A stretch of DNA of 64,000 nt from Euglena gracilis (GCA_039621445.1 CP154954.1:67676714-67740713); one strand, 5' to 3'. Numbered from the stretch's first letter, positions 36,879 to 47,331 are shown. Numbers and translations are program-made. The notes: a model not told the origin generated them from the letters alone.

Positions 36879-39333
36879 GATGAAACAAGCATACTTGTAG
36901 CTAGTGCACCGCGGCGCTCGTACCGCGGCACAAAGAATTTGTTTTTGCCGCGGTGTTCGCAGAGCAAGCAAAATTTATTGCCGCGGTGGTCACGACACAA
37001 GAAAAACTTCAATCTTTTGCCACGTTGTAAACCCCCCCCAAAATAAGACCCGGGTCTTATTTTTGAGTCCGTTGCTGGAAGCCTCCAGGGGGTGTCTTAT
37101 TTGGGGGGGGGTCTTATTTTTGCATTTTTTTCTTGACCGACCCGGGCCCGAAAAAGCGCCATTTTTCAGGTTCCCAAGAGCACCAAAAATTTTCCTTCGG
37201 CGCTTCGCACCATGTGTGAAGTGATGTAAATTGACATTAACCATGTTTTTTGCACTTCCAAAATCTGAAAATTTTTGAAATTGCATCATTTTTATGTGTG
37301 AAATTGGGGTTTTTGGTAATTTTTCAGGGAAAATTTTCACCGCCTCCGGCGCTTCAGGCCGTCAAGGGGGGGGGTCTTATTTATGGGGGGGGGGGTCTTA
37401 TTTTTTGGATTTTGGCCCGATCGGCCCAGGGGGGGGTCTTATTTTGGGGGGGTCTTATTTTTTGGGGGGTCTTATTTTTGGGGGGGGTTACGAGGTGCAA
37501 ATTTTAGCAGCAATGCAGCACCCCATCATTTTATCGGTGATAACCTGTCAAAGAATTATTACGCTTACACAAAATTTCACTCCCTTTCACCATTTTTTCC
37601 CTCCTCGGTCATGTCAGAGAAAGCATCAAAGAGGACAGACAGGGGAGGAAGCCATAATCTGAAGGAGGTATCCGTGGCACCGAAAAAAATTACATGGCGG
37701 TTGCGGCGCAAACTTCAAAACTTTCCACGACTTTCCACCTTTCAAAAAATTGCTGGGGCGGTCGTGGCACACATAAAAAATTTTGCTGCAGCCCTGCCGG
37801 TTGCCAAAAGAATTTTTCCGTAGTCGCAGTGCATAGATGCATTTTTTCTGATCGCACTAACTACAAGTCTGGCACCTTGCTCTTCAATGACAATCAGTTG
37901 GATATCGGACACCCCCCACAGAATATTAACAAATTACCCAGTATTGCCCTTCCCTCCCCAAACATTTGCACAAAGGCACTCCTAAATATCTCTATTTTTG
38001 TGGTCGTTTTTTTTGTTTTTGAAAAAATGACCATGCCATTTGATGTAGATATGTATTTGCAACCTAAAGAATACATATTCCGAGATAAAAAAATGGTACG
38101 GAAACAATGGATGATCATTCGATGACCTACATAATGTTATAACCTTCAATTAATTTCCTTTCAGTACCTGCCCCTCCCATGCTTAATGAACAGTGGGTTT
38201 CCGGATCGTCCAGCAAATCACTTTCTATAGGAATGCAAATGATTAGACAACCCCATGCCATTGAATTTCCTCCGTCCGTCCGGACCAACTACATTGCCGT
38301 CACCTGAATTTCCATTGCACTTGGGGGGAACCACCTTTATGACCTTTATTTTCTTCTCACCTGCAGAGGGGTTACGGCAAATTTCTCAATGGAAAATCTG
38401 ACCCCCCCCCAAACAGCACCCCAGCAATTTTCCAATTCTATGAAAATCAATTTTCATATGATACTTTCTTGATGTGGCTTGGATAAAGCTACTGTCGGGT
38501 TTTATTTTTCAAGTGGGATACAACCCCCAACCCCCCACCCCAATGCCAGGCAGTTGCAAGGTGCAGAAGCCCCCAGGGTGGACACAGCCTGCAGCGTCTG
38601 CCATCACGTTCTTCAGCACGTGGTTCAGGATGCGGGCCGCGAAGTGCCCACATCAAACGGGTCGGATTGCTGCAAACAAAACCTCACGACGTGGCAAGAT
38701 GGCCTGTGTGCCTGAGATATGGATGTGTGTGGCGATGGCACAAAAATGAAGCCAGTATTCAAGCATTGTGCCTTGAAACCTAGGATTTGGCTTCCGACAA
38801 AGACCGCTGAACAAGCAAAATTACAGTATTGCCCCTCAGAAAGTTTTTGTGTGACAAGTCAGCGGGTACATCCAGGTAACCATTTCCAGGTTGACCTTTA
38901 AAAGCTTTTCAACTTGACAAACCAGTTGGTCTGAGACCCAAAATGATAACTTCGTGCGGGGGGGTTGGAACTGTACGTGCTGTTTAACCACCATGCACCA
39001 CGGAGAAAAAATGTCACTCGTAAATGTAAAAATATATTTCATACGTCTATATCTCTGTCTATCTATCAATCTACCTATCTATCTATCTATCTATCTGCGG
39101 CAGACTCCCTAAAGTTGTGGTCCCAAACATGTATCCAAGAAGAAGAGGCGCTGTGCAGAACTGTGTCGGCCTCCTGGGACGCCTCCTTCAACGCCGCCTC
39201 CTGCTGCGCCGCCTCCTTGAGGGCTGCCGCCTCCTTCTCCAGCGTGCGCTGCAGCTGGTAATCCGTCGCGAACTGCCGCCGCCGGCACGGGATGACCGCC
39301 CGGCCCAAATACTGCCTGCGAAACGGAGTTAAA

Positions 39334-39373
<40 letters not shown>

Positions 39374-39397
39374 ATGTGTGTGTGTGTGTGTTCGTGT

Positions 39398-39437
<40 letters not shown>

Positions 39438-41243
39438 GTGTGTGGGTGGGTGGATGGGTATTGTGGTCCGTGTGCGTGGGTGTATGGGTTGGTGGGCGTT
39501 GCGGTCCGTGTGTGTGTGTGTGTGTGTGTGCGTGTGTGTGTGTGTGTGTGTACGTGCGTGCGCGCGTGCGTATGTGTGTGTGCACGTGTGTGTGTGCATG
39601 TGTGCGTTGGTAGTGGGCAGGGAGTCTCGAAGCTTCAGGAAGCTAAAAAGGCACTCAGGTTCCGTGGTTGCAGCTGTGTTGTTGCGTGCTGGGGGAATTG
39701 GGCCCGCGGTCTGCAGCGCCATGTAATGGCTGAGGCCCGTCGTGTAGAACACGACCACGATGGCCATGGCGAGCACCTCCATGACCCGACTGGGCGACAC
39801 CAGCGTGACCATGCACAGGGACGGGCGGCAGGGGGGGCACCAGGCTCAGGCATGGGAGCATGGGGCACCCAGTGAAACACGCATGATGGGCCACTGGGTA
39901 GGGGTCCAAACGCGTGCCGGAGCTGAGGGACCGAATAATTCCAAAATTGAGCTCTGTTGGTGAGGGAAAAAAAAAGAAACAAGCCGTGGGAAACGTAAAT
40001 TTACAAAGAGACAACCAGGATGGGTGCTTGGGTACCCAGCCACCAGTTTCTGACGGGCACCAGGCAAGTTGTCAGCCTGTGCAAGCCCGGGGGGGGGGGG
40101 GAGGTACCTCCCCCTCCTTGTCCAACGACCGCTAAATATCGCTACTGACTGGTGGGGTGGTCGCTATTTTGGCCAAACACCGCTCTGACCGGGGGGGGGT
40201 CATTAGACAGGACTGGGGTCAAAAAATTATCTCCCGCTTCGCCCCAAGGTGAAGAAAAAAGTTTCCTTTGCCTGATGTGGCCACAACTCTCAGATTCATG
40301 ATGAAAAAAAAGGAGAAACATGCGGCAATCAACAAGGCACCAACACATAGGTTCCTGCATGTGCTGTTGACTCTGCTTTGGCAAGGGCATGGTGGTGAAA
40401 CCGTGCCTTTTGCCATACACCAAACGAAATTTCTGTACAACTTTGCCATCCGATCCAACTTGGGTTGGCGGAGATCAGATGGGGGCTTCAGGCCTTTTGG
40501 AATGAAATCTGTTGTCAAGGTACAAAATCCGCAATGAAAACTGTAAGAAAAGGCTGGAGGTGAGAACGCGAGCGTCTGGAAAAAGATCACCTGGAAAAAG
40601 ATCGCTGCTGACCGGGGGGGGGGTGGTCGTTGGACAAGGCCGGTCGTTGGAAAAGGGGGGGGTATGTGGCCCCTAAATGGGTCGGGTGCAAAACAAATCA
40701 CGGGTCAACGTATGAGCCGCGGCACTTTGCGACCACGCTTTGTCCGCCACTGCCGTCCCCGCTGGGCAGGGGCATGGCACACAGGACGCTGAAGGAAACC
40801 CAGGAGGTGCGCAGGAAGATGAGCAGGTCGAGGTGGAGGTAGTTCAGGACCAGCCCATGAGGCCAGGCCGAGGTAGTCCACAGAGGGGGTGGGGGGCAGG
40901 AAGACCGGTGCTGGCAGAGTCGACAAATGAAAGGAATTGGTGGCGGACGAGATGAGCGAACAAAATGCAATGATTTAATCTGCTGTGATTTGGAGATTGG
41001 GGCTGCATTTTGGGAAACCTGGAGAAAAGTGGGGAACTTGTCGGAGAAAAACACAACATCTCCCCCCCACCTGGCACTTGCCAGGATTGAATAGAGCCGG
41101 GTTTGCACAAAAAGCACCCGCGGTGGGGAAAGGCAAAATGGCCAAAAAAACCCACCTTGGGGGTGGACCAGAATTTGGGGTGAGGCTAACTTTTGAAGGG
41201 GCCGATCCACACGCTTACCCCGGGCCAGAGCCGCAGCCGCCAT
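28038..41243 (-). CDS. Membrane sensor histidine kinase (about 13 exons)
   Basis: Candidate exons, minus strand: 41243-41219 ([11 protein letters not shown]), about 40880-40735 (membrane segment [15 protein letters not shown]), 39789-39715 (membrane segment [17 protein letters not shown]), 39315-39153 (coiled coil, [20 protein letters not shown]), about 38650-38583 (H-box [14 protein letters not shown]), 36643-36561 ([19 protein letters not shown]), 36314-36259 ([17 protein letters not shown]), 35797-35725 ([19 protein letters not shown]), 34188-34132 ([14 protein letters not shown]), 32174-32047 (N-box [13 protein letters not shown]), 31061-30970 ([19 protein letters not shown]), 28910-28805 ([18 protein letters not shown]) and 28097-28038 ([19 protein letters not shown]). 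The motif order matches the algal hybrid kinases I remember. It should autophosphorylate the H-box histidine in response to a membrane signal. Several junctions, including the H-box exon, do not obey GT/GC-AG. The usual C-terminal receiver is absent on this strand. Confidence 0.78.
30631..30863. repeat. (CCCACA)n / (CACACG)n / (CA)n tandem repeats
   Basis: About 230 bp in a kinase intron, changing from CCCACA hexamers to CCCA, then ACACGC hexamers, then (CA)n. Confidence 0.96.
30970..32174 (-). CDS. HATPase N-box exons of the histidine kinase
   Basis: Two consecutive exons of the kinase are described separately because they are diagnostic. Exon 32174-32047 has [11 protein letters not shown], the N-box that co-ordinates magnesium-ATP in GHKL ATPases. 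Exon 31061-30970 continues with the beta-strand [10 protein letters not shown] and the loop [14 protein letters not shown]. The intron between them fits a GC-AG type (CAG|GCTGGG to CCGGCAG), phase 0. Nearly every codon ends in G or C. The intron before 32174 can be spliced canonically only by keeping about a dozen residues not usual in the family. Confidence 0.8.
34773..35312. mobile_element. Inverted-repeat element, GACAGTTTCCCGGGG family
   Basis: The left boundary is TACCCCCCCACAAACTGTC and the right boundary GACAGTTTCCCGGGGGGGGG then GTA. The interior is several diverged copies of a unit containing CCGGTACCGGGGACCCTGAC and ACAGGTTGGCCGGT. Shorter copies of about 160 bp lie at 41428-41584 and 42137-42296. 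It sits in a kinase intron. Confidence 0.65.
36806..36877. repeat. (TG)n microsatellite
   Basis: About 70 bp of (TG)n in a kinase intron. Confidence 0.96.
37030..37490. mobile_element. Inverted-repeat element with CCCCCAAAATAAGAC ends
   Basis: The left end is AACCCCCCCCAAAATAAGACCC and the right end is the inverted GGTCTTATTTTTGGGGGGGG then TTAC. GTCTTATTT units also recur inside, with CGGCGCTTCGCACC and CCTCCGGCGCTTCAGG palindromes near 37198 and 37343. It appears nested between CATACTTGTAGCTAGTGC (36891) and its inverted partner GCACTAACTACAAGTCTG (37855-37872), which look like ends of an older CCGCGG-type element related to 20202-20500. Confidence 0.55.
38583..38650 (-). CDS. Phosphoacceptor (H-box) exon of the histidine kinase
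   Basis: A short segment reading [17 protein letters not shown] then CV, with almost all codons ending in G or C. The histidine of LNHVLKN is the expected phosphorylation site. An in-frame TGA lies just upstream and there is no AG acceptor between it and the coding part, so the 5' boundary is non-canonical or the segment is damaged. The preceding exon (39315-39153) already ends with ADTVLHS, which overlaps the same family position. Confidence 0.7.
39067..39611. repeat. (ATCT)n, (CT)n and (TG)n microsatellites around a kinase exon
   Basis: (ATCT)n lies at about 39067-39097. After the coiled-coil exon come (CT)n at 39330-39357 and a long interrupted (TG)n block to about 39611, on the acceptor side of that exon. 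Confidence 0.94.
40105..40660. mobile_element. Inverted-repeat element with CCTTGTCCAACGACC ends
   Basis: The left end is CCTTGTCCAACGACC and the right end is GGTCGTTGGACAAGG, with extra CTGACCGGGGGG units near each end. This is the layout of the TATGTCCAACGACC family at 13500-13848. It sits in a kinase intron. A minus-strand frame inside it (about 40270-40500) lacks host codon bias. Confidence 0.6.
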
Positions 41244-41427
41244 TGGCCCCCTGACCCTACCTGCCCCCTCCCCCCCTCCCCCGTCCACCGACCACCTCTG
41301 TATGCCGCCCACCCCCCGGTCGGGTGTTAGGAGTGGCTTTTGACAATTGGGGCACCCAGTTGTGCAACCACCACCTGGTCGGGGGTTGTAGAAACCTGGC
41401 CGGTGGACAAGGGGGGGGGGGTGCCTA

Positions 41428-41584
41428 CCCCCCCCCCAGGAAACTGTCACCTGACATGGCCGGAACCGGGGACCCTGACAACTTCCTATACTGACAGGTG
41501 GGCTGGTGACCGGGACCCTGAAAGCTTCCCAGGCGGGACCCTGACAGGTTCTCGGGAATGACAGTTTCCCGGGGGGGGGGGGTA
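41428..41584. mobile_element. Short GACAGTTTCCCGGGG-family element
   Basis: A palindromic unit of about 157 bp between the kinase 5' end and the receiver exon. It starts TACCCCCCCCCCAGGAAACT and ends AGTTTCCCGGGG with a G run then GTAG. A copy in the opposite orientation is at 42137-42296. Confidence 0.6.
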
Positions 41585-41958
41585 GGTACGTACCTGTGTG
41601 CAGGGTTGCCAGGAAGGCCTCAAAGCTGTATATTTTTTTTCAACCAATTGCACTATTTATCATTATTTGTCATTTATTTATTCATCTGCCTCCCTGCATT
41701 GCAGTGCGGGAGGGTGAGCAAATATTTTTCTTGTTACCCCACAAAAAGATTCATAATAGTTTTTTGGGTCATCACGACATCTGCCCCCCCTCAAGAAGTT
41801 TACATTTTAGGGCCCATATCCGCTGATTTATCCTGTCGGAAAGTTCAGCACCAGCTGACCATTTCCCCGGGAACCACCCACAGTCTTGCAATTTCCGATG
41901 TTATTCTTCTGTATGCCGGACGACCGTAAACCACCTCTGGGCTCCGCCCGGCCCGCAG

Positions 41959-44900
41959 CGGGGAGCCGATGCGGGCCGCGGTGACCGCCTATGGGAAGAC
42001 CCCGGAGGAGGTGGCGCAGTTCCTGGACGTGGCCCCCGGCGCCGCGGACATCGTCGTCCTCGGCCAGGGCTGCCGCGTGCGTGCGGAAAATCCCAGGGTC
42101 AACCCACCAGACCCACTGTTTCCATCTTTCCATACCCCCCCCCCCGGGAACTGTCATGCCCGAGAACCTGTCAGGGTCCCGCCCGGGAAACTGTCAGGGT
42201 CCCCGGTACCGGCCAACCTGTCAGTATAGGAAGTTGTCAGGGTCCCCGGTACTGGCCAGCCTGTCAGGTGACAGTTTCCCGGGGGGGGGGGGGGTAGGTA
42301 CTGCCATACTGCCGTCCCTGCCCCTCCCTCAGGAAGCTTTCCTCCTGGGGAAAGTGTTCTCCACCCTCTGCACCCTCCAACCTGTCCTTACAGAGACCTG
42401 TCTCACACCCCTGGTGGATTCCAAAGGCTTCATTTAAACTGCCAGACATTTTTTTGATTTTGCTGCTGATTTCTGCTGATGGACATGTTCGATTTTTTGA
42501 AGAAGAAAATTCAAAATTTCATATTCACCCCAAAATGGTCGCTTGGGGAGGGGGGATGGGCCAGGATTGGCCAAATGTGGGCTTTTTCTTTGCTTTTGTT
42601 TTTGGGCCAAACTCCGTCATATTTGGCCAAGTGGCCAGAGTGACCGACCCTCCTGGGGATGGGGGGCAAATCGGAAGTGGATGACTGGTTTTGATTGACT
42701 GGCTGGTTTTTTGAAAGTGCAAAATGAACTCCCAAGGGTTTTGGCCGGGTTGCAGTCACACCTGATTTAAAAAAAAATTCCGGAAATGGTAAACTCCCCC
42801 TGAATAGAAGGTCCTGGGGGCTACTATTCGGAACGTTGGTTGAAAATGGAGGGCGGGGGTCTTATAATCGGGGGGGGGGGTGGTGATTGTTCAGAAAAGT
42901 GGTCGAAAACCAGGGGATCCGAACATTATTGACCAAATTTCTTTGTGGGTCTGCATGCCTTTCTTTTTCCAGCCATGTCAAAAAAAATTACTGCAAAATG
43001 TTATTCTTGTGGATGCATCGGATCATTCCGATGCTTCGTCTGGCGCATCCGATGAGGACGCAGTTGTGGCCGCCGAACAGCCTGAAGAAAAAAAAATTGG
43101 CTTGGATGAGGCCTTGCTGTTGCTTCCGCAATTATCTCCGGATTTACAGCGGTCGAATTTGCCAGTGCTAACAGCAGATGATGCAAGAAGTTGTGTGTTG
43201 TAAACAGGGGGAAATTTTGGGGCTGTCTGAGGAGCTGGATCATGAACGGAAGATCACCGCCATTATCTCAAAGGCTGTTGGACGTCAGAAGGATACAGGC
43301 CACATGCAGCTCACTCTTCTGGAAAAATTTCTTTGGTGTGAAAATGGTTTCTATTTGTCGTGATCAGGCACCTACGGCCGACCAGGGCCGACCAGGGCCG
43401 ACCATGGCCGACCAGGGCCGACTATGGTTTTCAAGACCCCCGTAGGTGGGGGTTCCGACCAGGGCCGACCAGGGCCGACCAGGGCCGACTTGCATGTGGT
43501 TGGCCGACCGAAGGGGAATGGATGAAGGAATTTGGCAGCTTTCCCTCTGGAACAAGCACCTCTGATGATGCTGGGCGATGCTGGGCGATGCTGGGCGACG
43601 CTGGGTGATGCTGGATTTTTGGAGACAGAGGTGGGGTTCCGATGCTGGGCGATGCTTTTTTTTTTGGATGGCTGAAGTGGGGTCCATATTTGGGCTTATA
43701 CTGCTGGGTACACCCTCCCTCCCCCGCAGACCACTCCAGCATGCCCTTCATGCCTGACCATGCCTCTGCCTCTGCTGCTGTGCTGGACCTCTCTGGTGTG
43801 TGACTCCCCTGGAGCCGAAGGTATCGTGCCCCTGCTGCATACCTGCGTACAGACTCCACATTGGTGCTTGCTTCGTACCTGAGTCGACGATGTTCCTCCC
43901 TGGCTCGTCTGGCCTTCCCTGAGTGACTCCCTGGAGTGGATGCTTTGGTGGGAGAGGGAGGTTATGGGGGGAATCTTAAGTTGTGGGATAAACGGGCGAC
44001 TGTAGTTGCGGTTGTAGGCATGTGCATGATCATGTGCATCCGTGGATGCTTGTAGGGCATGTGAATCCGAGGATGCTTGTGGGGTGCGCATGTGCGCATG
44101 TGTAGGGTGTGCATACTGCGCCTTTGGAAGGATTGGCATCCAACGAGCCGCGAATTTAATACACAAAGTCGCGAGTTGGATGTCGAGGAAGGTTGGTTGG
44201 AGGCCAAGAAGCGGGACCCACGGGAAGTGTGACCCCCAAAGGCTTTTGCTGACTTGCCTCTCCTTCAGTGGAGGAAGCTGCGTGGTCGGGAGAAGCACGA
44301 CTGGCAGTGGTTGCTGCTGCTGGAGAGGCAGCGGTGGGACCAGCTGGAGGAGCTGCGGGTGCTGGAGGGTGAGGTGGTCGTGTTTGCAGTACCCTTCCAG
44401 TACCCCTGCTGTATTTGTGTGCCTGAATTTTGGTCTTCGGTTATAGGGTATTATTGGATGGCTCTAGGGTGATGCAGGGCGTTGCAGGGCGATGCAAGGC
44501 GATGCGGGGTGATGCAGGGCGATGCAGGACGATGCGGGGCCCAAAGGGGTGGGTGACCGAAGGTGCTTGCCAATGGAGGCCTTATGGGGCACTTCCTTTT
44601 GACCTTGGCTAGACAATTCAGAAAATCATTGCATCCCTTCACATTTTTTCTGTGGCGGATACCCCCACCTATGGCCGGCCATTTGCCGACCAGGGCCGAC
44701 CAGGGCCGACCAGAGCCGACCAGAGCACCAAAATGGGAAGTGACCATAGGTGCCTGGTCGTGATTGTACCTCTTTGTTCATAAAACGAAGGCTGCGACCA
44801 GGTCCAGAAGGACGGGCTCGCTGGCCAAGCCGATGCTCCATCGGAGGAGAGTGTTTCCTCTGCACCCCTGTCACCCCTAAACCAAAACTAACCCAACCCT

Positions 44901-46509
44901 CATTGAACCAATGGCTGAAGAAGCCAAAGGACTGTTGAGGTACAATGCAGCAATGGCTGCAGCCTTCAACCCTTGCCTTGCCGTCCTAATTGACACACAA
45001 TCCACGGGGCGAGGCCTACTATTTGGGGGGTTCTATTCAGGGGGGGGGGTTAGTCCTTCACCTGCATGTCTTTCCGCCCAGCCCTGTGGGCCCGACTACC
45101 ATTTGGACTACGGGCCGGTCACGTTTCTCGGCACGGACCTCGTGCGGGCGCTGCTGGAGCGTGGCTACCGCGGCCTGGTCTGCATTCGCTCCGCCAACGC
45201 CACGGCCTACGATGAGGCGCAGTACATCGAAGCCGGTGCCCACCCCGGCCTGCCCTTCCAGAATTGAAACAGCCGCGAGCAAGTTGTTAATGGTTCCGCA
45301 TGTTTTGCCCCCCTGCTGAAGGAGGCAGCTCCTATCATTTTTTGCTCGCATGAACAGGTGCCCATGGTGCCATGTAACCCAACCAAAGAGCAAAACAAAA
45401 CAAAGAAGAAAGCAGAAAGAGTCAGATATTTCGAAACAAAAAGACCCAAATGTCTTGTTTTTTTGGAAAATTGCAAACACTGAACAGTGTGCCAGATTCT
45501 AGATACGTATGCTTGTGTGCGTATGCATGTGTACAAATATGTATATCAATGTGTATGTACATGTGTGTGTATCACGGGCTAGCATAAACCCTGCCCCCCC
45601 CCACTTGCGCCCCCCCCCCCCGGGTTAGCTGTTTTGGTTGGTTCACCGATGGGTGGGTTATGGGTTATGTATGGCAGCCATATTCTTTATGGAGAATGAC
45701 CCAGGGGGGGGGGGGGTTGTGAGAGCAAAATTTTTCAGCTGTGTGAATTTTCCCATCTGCAAATCAAACCCCAGGCGATGTGGTCCATAATGGGGTGGCC
45801 AATTTGAGAATAATTTGGGCTAGACTTTCCAACATGACAACTCAGCCAGGCTGCAAAAGTGACAATTTCCGGGGTGGGTTACGACCAGGGATTATTTTAA
45901 GCAGAAAAGTTTTTTTTTCAAAAAATTTCATTGCATTTTTTTTATAAAATGAGGTCCTTTCAGGTTCTTTGAGGTTTTTAAGATTTTCAAAGGTTCTATT
46001 TTCCAAGGGAGGTGCAAAGGCGATCGAAAGGCAACGAACAGGGCCCAAAAATTAAATAAAAAAAAGTGGAAACCCGCATTTTTTTTTCGAGTTTGGGTGG
46101 ATGGACAACGTTCCATTTGCGACGTTAGGAAGCATTTTTTTCCTCCTGGGGTCGGAGTTGTTTTTGCCGAGATTTTGAGACGTCAGCCACCCAGCCACCC
46201 ACCCACCCAGCCAGCCAGCCAGCCAACCCCGTAGGGCCCTCAGAGAGATGAGTGTGTGTCCCACCCTGGGGCTGGCTTTACGTTGTCGTTTCCGGGGCGG
46301 GTGGGTAGGCCGGCCCCCACTGCTGCATCGGCAAGGACGTCCACCCGCAGGCGATGGCGCAGGCGCTGATGGCCGCGTACCGCCACCGCCCCTCCCCGTC
46401 CCTGGGCTCCGCCGCCCACTTCGCCCTCCAGCCCCTCTGCCCGGAGGCGAAGGGGATGGACAGCACCGTGCACTCTGCGGTGACCAGCTTGGGCGGGAGG
46501 CCCACTGGC
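41959..46509 (+). CDS. Response-regulator receiver domain (three exons, incomplete 5' end)
   Basis: Exons: 41959-42076, 45082-45231 and 46309 to about 46509, in consistent phase. The intron after exon 2 is GC-AG (GAA|GCCGGT to GGGTAG). Exon 1 opens after CGGCCCGCAG and encodes AVTAYGKTPEEVAQFLDVA then ADIVVL, ending at CGC|GTGCGT. Exon 2 encodes YHLDYGPVTFLGTDLVRALL then CIRSANATAYDEAQYIE. Exon 3 begins AGPHCCIGKDVHPQAMAQAL and runs into a proline-rich tail. This matches the receiver of algal hybrid histidine kinases, with the IGKD lysine and CIRSAN strand present. Canonical splicing gives VVLGQ where the phosphoacceptor VVLDQ is expected. The acidic-pair N-terminal part (DD) is not found upstream on this strand. 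Codons end in G or C almost throughout. It lies about 0.7 kb from, and opposite to, the kinase start. Confidence 0.78.
42137..42296. mobile_element. Short GACAGTTTCCCGGGG-family element, inverted copy
   Basis: Starts TACCCCCCCCCCCGGGAACTG and ends TGACAGTTTCCCGGGG followed by a G run and GTAG. The interior is the reverse complement of the 41428-41584 copy. It begins about 60 bp after the first receiver exon, in its intron. Confidence 0.6.
42965..43363 (+). pseudogene. Transposon-borne open frames, broken
   Basis: Two overlapping plus frames look protein-like but lack the host codon bias. One ends at 43203 and contains VDASDHSDASSGASDEDAV and IGLDEALLLLPQLSPDLQ. The other (43178-43363) contains GEILGLSEELDHERKITAII and LLEKFLWCENGFYLS. 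The change of frame near 43180-43205 suggests a frameshifted relic of one protein or an intron. Both lie inside the 42796-45045 element. The family is not recognised. Confidence 0.3.
44270..44370 (+). CDS. Possible small exon or element-borne fragment
   Basis: After a good acceptor (TTGCCTCTCCTTCAG) the plus frame reads WRKLRGREKHDWQWLLLLER then QRWDQLEELRVLEG, up to a GGGTGAGG donor. It looks like an amphipathic helix. It lies inside the 42796-45045 element and between two receiver exons, so it is more likely element-borne than part of the receiver. Confidence 0.25.
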
Positions 46510-46556
46510 GTCAGCTGTTGGGTGGGTGGGTGGGTGGGTGTGGGTGTGAAGAGTGC

Positions 46557-46557
<1 letters not shown>

Positions 46558-46640
<83 letters not shown>

Positions 46641-46800
46641 TCTACATGTATGTATGTATGTATGCACGTAGGTGGGTGGGTGGGTGGGTGGGTGGGTGGG
46701 TGGGTGGGTGGGTGGATGGGTGGGTGGGTAGGTAGGTAGGTAGGTGGGTGGGTGGGTGGGTGGGTGGGTGGGTAGGTAGGTAGGTAGGTAGGTAGGTATG
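46558..46800. repeat. (GT)n then (GTGG)n/(GTAG)n microsatellites
   Basis: (GT)n runs from about 46558 to 46638, then short (GTAT)n and long (GGTG)n and (GTAG)n tracts to about 46800. They begin immediately after the third receiver exon and obscure where its tail ends. Confidence 0.96.
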
Positions 46801-47331
46801 TATATATTGCTTCCAAAAAAATGTACTGTTCAGTTATGGTTGTGTGGTGCAATGAGGCTTTCTCCCCACTGTCAGTGTTCGCTGAGTGGCAATTTTCCAC
46901 CAGTTGGACGGGCCTGGTCTGGGTCGTGCTTGTTCTCCGGGTCCTTCTGAAGGGCGACTTTGTCGCACTCAGGCCGCAGGCAGCTGGGGGAAGCGAAACT
47001 GGGGGCCGCTCCCCACGTTGCTTGATACACGGGAAATAAAAAAAATGAAATTTAATTTTTTGAAATTTAAAGAAAAATGAAATGCAGAGTGAAGTCTAAA
47101 AATTGGGAATGCGAGGTTAAGAGATGGAAGAGTGGGACAGGAGTTTCCCACACCTTGCTTTGTCCACATTGCACAGCCGCAGGAGGAAACTTCCAATGAC
47201 CGATGCCTCCTCCTCGACAAAAACCAAGACCAAACGGGATTTATTGGTTTGAAAGGTTGGTTAGCTGGTTGGTTGGTGACTGGCAGACGTCCCAAATTGT
47301 GCTGCCACGCCAGCCAGGTCACCAGTCGCAC

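Larger units (their letters stand above)
42796..45045. mobile_element. 2.25-kb inverted-repeat element carrying open frames
   Basis: The left end CCCCCTGAATAGAAGG is matched by the inverted TTCTATTCAGGGGG at the right end, with a shared CTACTATT just inside each. It fills most of the first receiver intron. Inside are GGCCGACCAGGGCCGACC minisatellites (43373-43490 and 44689-44728), (GATGCTGGGC)n at 43567-43620, (GATGCAGGGC)n at 44470-44535, and frames described separately. No clear target duplication is seen, so the exact ends are uncertain. Confidence 0.5.

Noticed and set aside
40219-40701. 160-residue minus frame with a hydrophobic segment considered as another kinase membrane exon
   Set aside because: It lies within the 40105-40660 inverted-repeat element and has A/T-rich third positions.
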